Assembly (NCBI GenBank): GCA_900239685.1
Contig: OENT01000954.1
Location: 1-64,000 of the forward strand
Origin: Rotaria macrura
Lineage: Eukaryota > Rotifera > Eurotatoria > Philodinida > Philodinidae
Reading direction: 5' to 3'
Length of the DNA stretch: 64,000 nucleotides
The first letter of the stretch is position 1. Each line of letters opens with the position of its first letter. This document shows, in pieces, positions 51,301 through 63,081 of the stretch. The notes beneath the pieces are model-generated. The model saw only the letters and a list, made by a program, of their open reading frames with translations. It made no database searches and was not told the origin of the DNA. Both the position numbers and the translations under genes were made by a program.

Positions 51301-54300
51301 TAGAACAGCTTCGACATCCCCAACAATTCCAGTTTATTCCTACGAAGATAAATTTCCCCGTTTCACATTCTTCTATTACTTTTAGCATACGATTCCCTCG
51401 ATGATACCATAACTTATTCTAGCATTTTGGCACCTGGAAGTGACGTATTTTTTCGAAGAAACAACTCGGAAACGTTTTTCTACGAAGCGATCCAAGTTAC
51501 AGTGAATACATCCAGTCAAACTTACACATTCACTAGCGAAAGCATAATGGATACCTATGGCTATCTCTATGCCAACGATTTCGATCCTTCGAAAATCTCA
51601 GAAAATCTGCTCGGTTCCGATGATGACAGCGGTGGGAAAAGACAATTTCGAATTATAAGTTTGCTGGAGACTAATGAAACATACGTATTGGTTGTTACTA
51701 CATATTGGCCGGCTGTGAACGGATCATTCTTAATTTGTGTAAGTGGTTCGACGGGTGTTACCTTAGAACGCATGAACAATATGGCTACAGTAACACCACC
51801 TTCAGCAATGGCAAGTATTTTGTTCAGAACAACGGGTAAATGCTTACACCTTTCATGGTTCAGTTTTTCTCTTGCAACTTGTAACCTCTGAACAAAATGT
51901 CTCGCGAGTGCAAGACTTTGTCTGATAAACCACGCGAGGATCGCGATTAACAGACCTCCTGAGTTATAGATCCCAAGTTAATAGTGATGCATGCTTGCAC
52001 AAAAGACACGAAAGTAGTACAATCACGCATGTATTTATGGACAACATGGTTTTTAATTTATTTGGATTGAAGAACGATTAAACAGATAGTAGGGAAACCT
52101 TACATCTTCCAAAGTCTACTATTTTAGTCTCGACTTCAATGAAACTTCTCAGTTCAGGCTACATAATATAGCGTATCTAATAATCCACTTTCGTACACTT
52201 TCGCATCAGCGTTCGAACTAGCGATATGTATCGAGTAGTTCGGTAACTAAGAATCCAACAATAACGATATATAAAATACAACGGTTGACGCTTACTTTCT
52301 GTATCATATTCTATAGTATGCCATGCATCATTTGTAGAATGATGACTGACAAAGAGATTCGCCATGATATTATTATCATTCATTTCATGCATGTTCCATA
52401 TTCTTTCTATATCTGCAGATCCTAATTGGTACAATAATGAGAATCTTGTCACAAGCTATTATGGTGCATTCACCAGTAGAAGTTTTACATTTTATCGAAG
52501 AACGAACTCAGAAATGTTTTTCTACGAAGCAGTCCAAGTCACAGTGAATAGAACTGGGGCATACACAATGACAAGCAACAGCATAATGGATACCTATGGC
52601 TATTTGTATGGCGACGATTTTGATCCTTCGAGCATATCAGTGAATCTACTCGGTTCTGATGATGACAGTGGGGGAAATAGCCAATTTCGAATTACCTGTT
52701 TACTGCAGACAACTGTGACATATGTATTAGTTGTCACCACATTCAACCCAAACATGACTGGATCGTTCGCGATTCATGTAAGCGGTCCGATAGAAGTTGG
52801 TCTCCAATATATCAGCAACATGCCAACAGTAGCAGTCCCATTGCTGACAACGGGAGCATCTTTCAGTACACTTGGTAGGTAGAGAGTAGTTAAGGTGTTT
52901 ATGTGAATGTGACGACGGATAGTTATTTATGAGTTGTGATCTTGTTCGTTGGGTCGAGGTAGCTTGTAGTCTTCGAGGTTAATATATGCTATGAGCAAAG
53001 CTTCTTAAAAACCAACGGGGAAACAGCTGATTATTGATTATCAGTGATTATCAGTGATTAGTGTTGATTAGGAGTGATTAGGTAATCCCTCCTAATCACT
53101 TCTAATCAATACTAGCAGTGATTAGGAGGGATTAGGAGGGATTACCTAATCACTCCTAATCAACACTAATCACTGATAATCATATCTAAACAACACTAAT
53201 CACTGATAATCATATCTAATCAACACTAATCACTGATAATCATATCTAATCAACACTAATCACTGATAATCATATCTAATCAATAATCAGCTGTTTCCCC
53301 CTTGTTAAAAACGCATCTGTGATAAAATGATGAATCTTATTATATAAAAGATGAGGTGTTACATGCATTCAAAGAGCTTGGATGGATAAGTAACCATGCT
53401 TCAATTGCTTTCGTAACCGACAAGTACGTCGAAGTTTTTACTTTGAATTACATAGAAATTGAGATAGCATTATTTTTAATGATGTCTTGCCAATTTTCAT
53501 GAGCATTTGAAATCGCTTCGTTTTGATAAGGAATGGATAAATTGCTATAATTGTATCAGTCAGGAACACAATAGTTTGTTATGAATACTGTTCCATGTGC
53601 CGGGTACGATGATATCATATGAAAATTGCAAGTTGATATTCTAGGAACTTATGAAGTACTTTTTCGAATTGACATACTTATCAGAACCTGTCAGCTTTCA
53701 TCTGCATGAATTGTAAAATGCTGCTGTAGATTACGGTTGATTATGGATCTTCTAGTATCTGGTAGTGACATTGGAAACTCTTCTAATGTCATCGGATGAT
53801 TGGAGGCATCTTTTCATGTAATTCTGTTTAAATGTTTCTAACCAGGGTCGATCAGCTCGAAAAATTTCGGATGATATCGCATCTGAAGATATCGACAACA
53901 TTGAACTCAAATTCTTCATGATTACTATAAATAGTTTTAGAATTGATTACAAGGTCATTGCTACTCAGATATTTACTTGAATAAGTTCAGGTTGCATGGT
54001 ACAATGACCAGCAGATAGTCTAAATTCGATAGGAATTCCATTTCAGAGGAATCGTGCTCATGTTTAGTGTCAAAAGAGTACTCCTGATAATCAATACAAG
54101 CGAGAAGTTAGCCAACATCCATAGAATAATCGAGTTTCGGGACAATAAAATATTAGTGCCGCTCATCAGATGCTGATTCGCTTGGTACTAGACTGAGACT
54201 TTTAGAAGTATTTAGCATAATATACTGTATGGACCGGATGGTGTAAGGAAGATTTACTAATATTTTTCCGATTGAACTCGAAAATGTATATCACGTTCAA

Positions 54301-57300
54301 AATGTAATTGAACTTCGGATGATTCATTCGCATCGATCAAATATGTTTGCATGAGAAATTGCTTCGTGATTTAAGTGAAAACAATTATTTCAATTCAAAG
54401 ATTTACTCCAACTTAAGGCATGATTGTCAGTACAAAAATGAAAGCTAAAACCGAAAAAGTGAATTGATAATAAAATGATTAAGTTGAAGAAAAGTTGATT
54501 TCCTGTTTAAGCAAGAATGCTATCCGAAATTGAAATTGAATCCAAAGATTGACACTCAGTAAGATATTGAATATAGTAGCTCAACATGTTTGTCATCATC
54601 TACTAAAGAGAAGGATCTTTCGCTGTTGTTTTTCATAGTCAACAAGAGGAATACCCTTGCCTTTCTGTTACCTTTCTGTACAGAGGACTGTTCAAGGACA
54701 GTATCGAAAGCCCGATGCTTTTCTGCAACTATTACTAGCTGCAGCTCTGGAGAGTAGGCCAACCTGACTCAGAGGTTATCCTGCTTAATTGCTTAAGCTC
54801 CATATGCATACTGGCCAACCACATACTAACCACAAGGGTTTTGGTTTTGTACGTCACGCGTAGTCAGTGTACTATAGGGTGTGTGCTCCGTGACAAACAG
54901 TTTTTTTCGTAACTTGTCCAGGGTTATTCTATGTTCGATGACGTCGAGGTTTGAACACATTATCTTATGGATACGTGTTGAACATCTTAACCATTCAACC
55001 TTAGCAGTACCATAGTCGACAACGATGTTGAAGAAGTCAGATTGAAAGGAAGTAAATTTACATTCACAAGGATTAGTTTTAACACTACCTGAGCTGAGAA
55101 ACAAGTGCGTTCGAGTTTTAAAATTCTCAAGTAAAGATTAATTGAAATAGGCCTCATCGCAATTATTTGGAAATATGCGTGGTCGAAATAAATGACAAGA
55201 GAACAAAGAATCAAACATTGAAAGCATTCAAAGGAAAACCAAACGTAAAACGCTCGTATGACGCCACATAGATGATGGTTCGAAAAAAGTATTACAGACA
55301 AATAAACACACACACCGGGACCAGAACATACTGCTGGTGTTAATTTAACTGTCTCGGCATTAGAGATTTCCGTCCCAGGTATTGATTTCTTCGTGCACAT
55401 ATATCAGCGGATACAGCCATATTTACAGAGGACACTATACAAGGTTTTTTCGCCCGGTTCTTCTATAAACATCAGTTTGATTTCAAGTATTCTGTTATAA
55501 ATTTTGGAAAATTTTAAGACCATCTGGAGAATTTGCCACTTTCAAGTCTTGTGCTTTGCTGTAGTGTATCATTTCTTTTAACGTAATAACATGCCACTTT
55601 CAGTATGCTACATAACTGGTGACTAACGATAAATGGCAGAAAGTTCCATATTATATTATGATCTCTAATGACATTTTGTTTAAAAACCCAAAATACACTA
55701 GAGGAAGCAGTGCGAAAAGCTCTACAATCTATAATGCAAAGCTTATGCAAATTGTGCACTTTTCTTTCAACATAAACAGTATTCTGAGCGACTAATTTTT
55801 GACACAGCAAAACGTAGTCAAGACAATTTTGCTTTTTTCTCGAATGAAAACGTACAGAATTGAAATAAAGTCTAATTTACAAATTGTAAAGCTTGTCTCG
55901 CTGCAACCTCTGACACATTTTGTTTTGTTCATAATACGTATTTTAAGATCAAAATATGAAATTCAAAGTTCTCCAGTTTTAATATGGTTCATCAGGTAGT
56001 AAGTTGTGTGCACCTAGCATAAAAAATGACTGAGGAAAGTAAAGCACAGGACGAAGAAGTCAGAAAATTTCCAGATAATTCTAAGTAATTATGTCTAATT
56101 ATTACAAAAGAACATTTGAACCAAAACTGCGGCTTTTAAAAGAACGGGGCGAAAAAACGTTTTCGCCGTGCCCAGTTTATGTTGAGTAAGTTCGGTTCTT
56201 TTGAGACAGCAAGATCTCACTGAGTGACACGTATTTTTGAAGGTGAGCAAAGTTCTAGAAACAAAATAGAAACATACATGAGTACCTTCAACGAGCTACT
56301 ACGTTGTTAATATTGCTTACAACTTGCATCTTTTCAATGGTTGTTCTACTTTTAGTAGACGATTCGTTCGATGCAACCAATGATGCTGGAACATATTCTG
56401 GCATGTTGACACATAGTAGTGATTTGTTTTTTCGGAGAAACAACTCTTACATATTTTTCTACGAAGCCATCGAAGTCACTGTGAATACATCTGGAATGTA
56501 CTCATTCTCAAGCAACAGCACAATGGATACTTATGGCTATCTTTGTGTCAAGGATTTCGATCCTTCGAACATTTCTGGAAATCTGCTCACCTCTGATGAT
56601 GAAAGTGGTGGAAATAGGCAATTTCGAATTACAAGTTTACTGCAGACTTATGAAACATATGTATTAATTATTACTACATTCTCGGCAGCTGTGACAGGAT
56701 CCTTCTCCATTCGTGTACGTGGTTCGGGTGATGTTGCTATGCAAACTGCAACACTAACAGAATCTATCGCAAGTTAGTTCTTTAGAGTAATATCTAAATA
56801 AATTGTTCTGGAGAGCGGTTCTTTTCTGGCGATTTGAAGCTGTTCAAGTGGGTGTTACACGAGCGAAAGGACTTTTACGAAACAAATTACTGTAGAATGT
56901 TGATTCAGAGATTTCAATTTCGTTTCTAAACTTTGGTAGTATTACTTACTCGAAACAACAATATCGAAGTCAAACGATCACACAGAAAGAAAGAAGACTC
57001 TTCGATATATTTCTATTGAAGAGCTAGTGCACGTTGATTGTGAGCACTTCTACATTTACAAGTCTTCTAATTTCTTCAACAGTATTTTCAGTGCAGGCAA
57101 CATTTTCTAGCTCATCGTTTACTTCATTGTCGTGCTGTTCCACCCGAGTTTGAAATTGACGTGTCTGTTGAGCATACGGCTGTCTATTGAGGGAAGGCCT
57201 CAACTCAAGGATATGGTTCGATTTGATACGATAGCTATGACGTAGGTCTCTATGAAACTGAGAAACTTCTGCAAGGAGTCGTTCCCATTACCAATTGGCG

Positions 57301-60300
57301 AAGAGTAATGACCGTTTTACTGAATTTTGGGCGAGTGGTGAGGGATTTCCGAAACAATCGAATGAAAGAATTTTGACCTGGAATTTTGCAGATAAATAGA
57401 TCTGATGGTCCGTAGAATCGCCCCAATATATCAGTCAAACTAATGTTCCTTTCTTGAGATATTGAGTTTTCCAGAAACAACGTAACTTTTCAGAGATAGG
57501 CCTCAAAATCGACTTCATTTGAAAACCTAATATCTCGAAAAAGGAGCATTCGTTTGACTGAAATATTCTCACGTTTCTAAGTATCATCAGATCTATCTAT
57601 CTGCAAAATTCCAGGTCAAAGTTCTTTCATCCGATTGTTCCGGAAATCCCTCGCCACTCACCCAAAATTCAGTAAAACGGTCATTACTCTTCGCCAATTG
57701 GTAATGGGAACGACTCCTTGCAGAATTTTCTCAGTTCCATAGAGACCTACATCATGGTTATCGTATCAACTCGAACGATATCCTCAAACTGGGAACATTT
57801 CTTCGTGAGAATCAAACAGTAATTGAATAATTAAAAAACCGATAGTTAATAATTACAACCTGTATTCTGTACTGATAGGAACGCATTTTTTCATCAATAC
57901 TAGAACGAAGAGTGCCGCATAAAACCACCATGATGCCCATATCATTCCTCTGGTGCATGTTCCATATACTTGCTATATCTTTTAGAATCATATTCGTACA
58001 GCAACATGAGTGTTGTGGCCAACTACACTGGGGCATTAACAAATACAAGTCATAGGCTATACTTAGGTGGCTCACCCTATCTTTTGTATGAGGTCCTTCG
58101 AATGTCAGTGAATAAATCCGGCATTTATAAATTAACCATCAATTTCAACATGACCATCATTGCTGCTACTTTTCTCAACAATTACGATCCTTCCAGCATT
58201 GATGGAAATATTATGCTCTCAAGATACGAAAAAACGGATGAAAATATAGATTTTCTAATTCCACATCTGCTTGAGTTCAACGTGACTTACGTTCTTGTTC
58301 TTATGCCAACCGATTCAAATGTGAGCGGATCATTTAATATTGTTGCACGTGGTCCTGGTGACGTTAATTTACAGCGAATCAGTGATACGTCTTCGGTATC
58401 CCCATCTGTAGAGGTCACCGGGACGTTTTCAAGAACTCATGGTAAATAGACATTGTTTCACACCACTTCTTCTGTTTTCATTCATTAATTCTTAACTCTG
58501 TATCACCAGAGTGAAAGAATATCTTCAAAACAGCTTAAAATCTTGATCCCCACCAGTTGTGATTGTAAACATGGAGAATTGTTGGTTTTTATTTCACTCA
58601 TGTGAAGATGCTGTACAATGTAGTCGAAAATCAGGAATGGCATCAAAATGAGCGAAAGAAAAAATAACGAATTTAAGAATAGTGAAAGAAAAAATGCCAA
58701 CATGAATAATGGCGAAAAACACATGTCGAAAAAAAATACAGCGAAAAAATAATGCCGATCGTATAAAATAGCGAAAAATGTATTCCTATAAAAATTTTCG
58801 AAAATATTTCTGATGCAATTCAGTGATAATTAATGCCTCCGTACTCTTCTGTTGTCTATTTTCACTGGCTATGATCTTCTTTAATAGTGACAATACTGAT
58901 TCTGGACACAGAAATGAACGTAAACGAAAGTTAAGACATAACTAAACAAAGATATATAGTATCTTGTTTTGTGCTCTTCAGTGAATATTAGGGATGCGCG
59001 GCGCACCGACCGCCGATTCACTGTATACTATAATTAACAATGCTCCTGTAGTAGGTCGATCAGCGATCGGTGGACCGGTGGTCGGGGTACGGGCACCGGT
59101 GCATCTCTAGTGTATATCATTTTGTTGCTAATTTATTTTAATTCTTGATGGCATGTAATACAAGCAGCGTATCTTTTATTATCTCAGAAAAAGAAAATCA
59201 TCTGTTCTTTTTTCGAATTTACTACTTATTATTTTATTATTCAATAAAAATTCTTTATGTTGGTAGTCAACGTATTTCAAAAAACTTTTCGGCAGTTTTA
59301 ATTTCTCTATAAACGTTGTCAGCTGTTTTCTTCATTCGACATTTTATCTTCGCCATTTTTGCTGCGCCATTTTTTAATCGACATTATTCTTCCGCTCATT
59401 TTGATACATACCAAAATCAGCAAGCTCTTTCTGAGATCCAAATTCTTTTAAGCTCTACTTTAAGGCTGAGGATCGAAATTTTTGAATTTTGGCATCTTAA
59501 ACATTCTTTATAAGACTTGACGGTCAGTACTTATTTCCATGCGATTCGAATAAAATTACAACTAGAGATTTTCCTCGGTACTCACATGCCACCGTTGTCT
59601 TACATTTGTTTCACATATTTCAATCTCTATGAAAAACCATTGGTGAAATTTTGGGCTGGGCTATGAAATTCGAATTGGAATTCCACAATTCATACAGGGG
59701 AAAAAATGACATCAATTTTTTCCCATAAAACTTCAAATTGCCGAGGCGAAGTATCTTACCGAAGCAGAAAGTGAATTCCTATAAAATTGTTTTACTCTCA
59801 TTCTATTTACAATTCCTGGATATAGAAACTTACTAATATATGCCATTTAATGAAGAGCAATACTTGTCAAGCAACTGGACTGGACCAAGGCCAAATTAAA
59901 CTACGTGAAACATGCCGGGTTACTTTTCTCCTGTTTCCTGCATGTATGTCTATTGCGAATAGCAACGGTTGATGAACTGGCAATAGCATTACAGCAGAGA
60001 TCCAAGCTAATGATAATTGGATAAGACTGGTTTTTATTCTAGTGTTCCCCGCGGCGAAATTCATGTTAAAATCCCAGGCAGAATGCTGGAATACTCTTTT
60101 CTTCCACAGACTTTTATGAAGACACTTCCAGACACACGATAAGTAGTGTGTAATAGAAGAATGCACATAGTTTTAAAAAGTGGTGAGATTGTTTTTCGAT
60201 GATTTCAGCCGCTTCTTTACTTGACATTGTATTTCTTTATTGAATTGCAAGTAGGATTGAGGTGGTACTCGATACTAGCTATCAAATCGTCCAGCAAATT

Positions 60301-63013
60301 CAGCAACTGAACACGTAGCAACACCACATCTCCACCCAAGGAAAATTTGCATGAATCTGCGGGACAATCAGATATCATTTGACAAATCCTTGAGCTACTT
60401 TGATCTCCAAGTATCAGGAACGGCTGCCTGCCTCAGATCCCCCGCTCGATAGCCCGCTGACTACGTTATGACATACAACAGTTCTTGTGGCTAGTATGTG
60501 GTTGGTCAGCATGTATGGGGAGTTCAGTCGATTACTCGAAAGAACTCTGAGTCAAATTGGTCTACTGTTCAGAGCTATGATTATTAATAGTTGTAGAGAC
60601 GATATCTGACTTATGAAACTGTCTCTGTGAAGCACCCTATACTGCAATGTAGCCGAAAGCTGAGGTATTCTTCCTTCCTACAAATCATTGAAACATATGT
60701 GATGTTACATAGCACTTATGTCATGCTCGCTTTTCCACATTCTTCTTTAGAGAAGTTTGTCATTCAATGACCTAAACTATGCAATGTCACTGTCAGCAGG
60801 AATAGTTATAAATTTTAGTACTAATCATAGTTTTGAAGATACATAAATGGTTGCACTGTATTGCTGTTGTACCACTGTTGTTGGAAATGTGTTTCGTTTA
60901 TCGAGTAGTCGTTTCTTTTTACTAATACGAGTGAAATTTGTTCTACACGCTTGCTTTAATCTTTCCTAGTGCAACCAAAACATTCGGCTTTCCAGCTATT
61001 CTCTTTTCAAAGATATAATTGCTTCAATGTGAAAAAGTGGAGCAACTGGGGTCACCTGCCCAAGAAAGTGTCCATTTTCAACTGGACAAACATAGTCTTC
61101 TAAGTTATCTTTCTGGCTGATTTATATGGATTGTGTTTTTAATTGAATCCCAGTTTCGATTGTCGAACTTGTCTTGGAAAAAATGCTCATGCTAAAGTGC
61201 TATTTTCTATCATGCTACTTTGAAAAGGATTTTGTTTCTCGTAATGATGATTCAGAGTCATCCAAAATGTCTTAGAAAGATGAACACTCCTGAGAAATGC
61301 TTACCAAGTAAAGAAACCCGCTAGATCTATTGTCGTTTACTGAGCGATATGGTAAAGCTTATTTATAATTCTCGTTTTCACACTGAATGTCTGGCCACTT
61401 TTTTAATTTTGCAGAAAAAAAGAAGAATATGCTGAAAATGTCACGGCACCTTGAAAATAATTTTTTCACTGTATACTAACTGACAGTTCTGAAAAATGCA
61501 CTGCAGGAAAGTGTATAAATGAGAAATAATGTGTTGAGAAAAAACTCGCTCTGTTTTCGTACAGTGGGAAAATTCAAGCTCCGCAAATTCCTTTATGGGC
61601 ACTAAATATTCCAAATACGCTAGGAATTTCGTACGAGGCTTATCACCCGACTTTTATAAACTTGGCAGAATAAAAACTATATGTTTCAAGGTAACTCAGG
61701 GTCCTTTTTCGAATGGTGGAGTTAAAACTCTAATTGGGTCACTTTCACTTTTACCATTTTTTCAACACCAATTACACAACGACAATGCAACTCATCCATA
61801 TACATTAGTGAATTTCTTTTGTTATCTACACTAATAGCTAACTGATCTGATCTCAATAAGGATTTCATTTCAACGAAATCCAGCTCCAGTCTATTGTCGT
61901 AAGACTAATCCTGACAGCCAAGCCAAACAAGGAGATCAACTATATCGAGACAATAATGAAGTTTCACGTCACTTCAATATGCATCTCTTATGGAGCATAT
62001 ATATCCACGATGAAAGTTAATCCGAATGAATGGAGTTTCTACGTGAAACCAAGATTTCACGTTGATATACCTACGTCGAGAAAATCAGAGAAAAGTCAAA
62101 CGAAACATGACAGCAGCACCACGACTTTTATTCAATCATAATAGATCTTTCCAGATGCCAGGGTGATATTCTATTTGTTAGATATGATTTCAACTGACTA
62201 AAATTGAAAATCCTTGAATAGTTCTGTATCACTCTACTTCTTTGATATTGTTTCTAAGAAATTTAAGACATCATAGAATTTTGTGTTTGAGAGTGAATAA
62301 GTCTCCTTCACTCGGATAAGAATCGAGCGTCTTAGACTGACGTTAAGTCTAAAAACGACCTTAGTCCGATTTTACGTCAATATTCTGAACATAGTTATAG
62401 GTTTTCTATTCCAGGAGAACTATCTAACACAGGTAAAAACATAGGGGAATCCGTGCAACAGTCTAGTGCTACATGAGTATTACTTGCAGCTTGCATACTT
62501 CATGTGCTTATTGTACCTTTAGAAGACGGCTCATTCGACGGTAGTCGTATCGTGGCAAATTACGCTAGCGCTTTGACAAGTACAAGTGATGTCTTTTTTC
62601 GAAGAAACAACTACGAAATGTTTTTCTATGAAGCGATCCAGGTCGCTGTGAATACAACTGGAATGTATTCATTCTCTAGCAACAGCACACTAGGCACTTA
62701 TGGCTATTTTTATGTCAATGATTTTGATCCTTTGAACATCTCAGCGAATCTAGTCACTTCCAATGAAGATGACAATGATGACAGCCAATTTCGAATCAGA
62801 CATTCACTGCAAGTAAATGTGGCATATGTATTGGTTGTCACCACATCCAACCCACATGTGACCGGATCATTCTCTGTTCGTGTATGGGGTCCGTTGGATG
62901 CGTCCTTACAACGCTTTGACAAAATGCGCATCGTCAAACCAATTTTGGAAAGTAAAAGTATTTTCTTACCAACAATAGATTCGAATGAAGGAATAGGCAA
63001 CAAAATAAAATGA
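48399..63013 (+). CDS. Secreted protein of five tandem PPC-like beta-sandwich repeats
   Basis: Six exons fit: 48399-48477, 51386-51835, 52419-52874, 56356-56772, 57986-58441 and 62523-63013, giving 782 residues. Exon 1 encodes a signal peptide (MAGSLVIIVIGFVTLQLVCG). Each later exon encodes one repeat of about 140-160 residues, and every junction is phase 1, as expected for exon duplication. The repeat core runs FFRRNNS..FFYEAIQVTVN, then SIMDTYGYLY, NDFDP, NLLxSDDDSGGNxQFRI, LLQTxxTYVLVVTT and VTGSFSIxVxGP. This resembles bacterial pre-peptidase C-terminal (PPC) domains, with their DxxLYLY and SDDDSGG patterns. Repeat 4 is strongly diverged and has lost SDDDSGG; repeat 5 reads SNEDDND. Introns are 583-4081 nt and full of mobile elements. 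An alternative proximal first exon at 51170 (MRKCTIVCLFFCCLFF) is in phase. Repeat 2 also has an in-frame ATG with a signal-like segment at 52364. The locus might therefore be transcribed as several shorter genes. Confidence 0.6.
48687..49938. mobile_element. hAT element in intron 1, 8-bp duplication ATTCAAAT
   Basis: Ends CAGGGCTGCAGAATCTGCC and GGTAGATTCTGCTCCACTG form imperfect inverted repeats. ATTCAAAT is duplicated at 48679-48686 and 49939-49946. The subterminal regions are rich in TTTCCCCC on both sides. The element carries an open minus-strand frame (49243-49719). A single N occurs at 49074. It lies inside the first intron of the repeat-protein gene. Confidence 0.82.
49243..49719 (-). 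pseudogene. Captured or element-encoded protein fragment in the hAT element
   Basis: The minus-strand frame stays open for about 158 codons, and 109 of them follow the first Met. It encodes DKDTFGIWTTDGKIITSKVI, then LADGIHDFVYFYSLMILKVR, SEAVCESAASILKGH and MLHWNAPPIHTADLFIRSSL. The order SEAxxES...HWNxPPxH resembles the C-terminal part of zinc-finger or hAT-related proteins found in invertebrate transposons (recalled, not searched). It has no N-terminal catalytic part, so it is a truncated coding remnant. It could be the end of a transposase gene. Confidence 0.5.
53013..53304. mobile_element. 292-bp hAT-like MITE with internal 30-bp tandem repeats
   Basis: Terminal inverted repeats CAACGGGGAAACAGCTGATT and AATCAGCTGTTTCCCCCTTG are flanked by TTAAAAAC on both sides (53005-53012 and 53305-53312). 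The interior is built from GATTAGGAGGGATTA and AACACTAATCACTGATAATC words. It includes four near-exact copies of a 30-bp unit at 53161-53280. It lies in the intron between repeats 2 and 3. Confidence 0.85.
53161..53280. repeat. 30-bp tandem repeat, four copies
   Basis: The unit AACACTAATCACTGATAATC plus ATATCTAATC recurs four times with one substitution in the first copy. It forms the right part of the MITE at 53013-53304. Confidence 0.85.
54600..54840 (-). repeat. Old interspersed repeat, copy 1
   Basis: Read on the minus strand, this segment aligns in order with 60480-60780 on the plus strand. Shared words include CTTGTGG.TAGTATGTGGTTGG, AACTCTGAGTCA and TAATAGTTG.AGA. Divergence looks high, so it is an ancient dispersed repeat sitting in a different intron of the same gene. 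Confidence 0.5.
55441..56160. repeat. Inverted pair GGTTTTTTCGCCC / GGGGCGAAAAAAC
   Basis: GGTTTTTTCGCCCGGTTCTT at 55445 is mirrored by AAGAACGGGGCGAAAAAAC near 56140. The two could be ends of a non-coding element of about 720 bp. No target duplication is evident. Confidence 0.4.
57205..57787. mobile_element. Foldback element in intron 4
   Basis: The left arm (57205 to about 57475) and right arm (about 57525-57787) are reverse complements with scattered differences. Shared blocks include GTAGGTCTCTATG, AAGGAGTCGTTCCCATTACC and CTGCAAAATTCCAGGTCAAA. The loop is about 50 bp. No transposase is present. It probably forms a long hairpin in the pre-mRNA. Confidence 0.75.
58989..59109. mobile_element. 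Short GC-rich hAT-like MITE
   Basis: A 121-bp GC-rich insert with ends TAGGGATGCGCGGCGCACC and GGGCACCGGTGCATCTCTA. GTGAATAT before (58981-58988) and GTGTATAT after (59110-59117) match at 7 of 8 positions, consistent with a decayed 8-bp duplication. It lies in the last intron of the repeat-protein gene. Confidence 0.65.
60478..60785 (+). repeat. Old interspersed repeat, copy 2
   Basis: Counterpart of 54600-54840 in the opposite orientation, with the same order of shared words over about 300 bp. No coding potential is seen. Confidence 0.5.
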
Positions 63014-63075
63014 ATTTTTCTTCTGTTTTCATCTTGATTGTCATTGGGTGTTTGTGAAGAAGTTTTTATTAGAAA

Positions 63076-63081
63076 AATAAA
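63076..63081 (+). promoter_or_regulatory. Polyadenylation signal AATAAA
   Basis: AATAAA lies 63 nt after the stop of repeat 5. This supports 63013 as the true 3' end of the repeat-protein gene. Confidence 0.6.

Noticed and set aside
54987..55400. 137-codon minus-strand frame
   Set aside because: Low-complexity hydrophobic and Ser-rich peptide within a large intron, with no domain or splice evidence.
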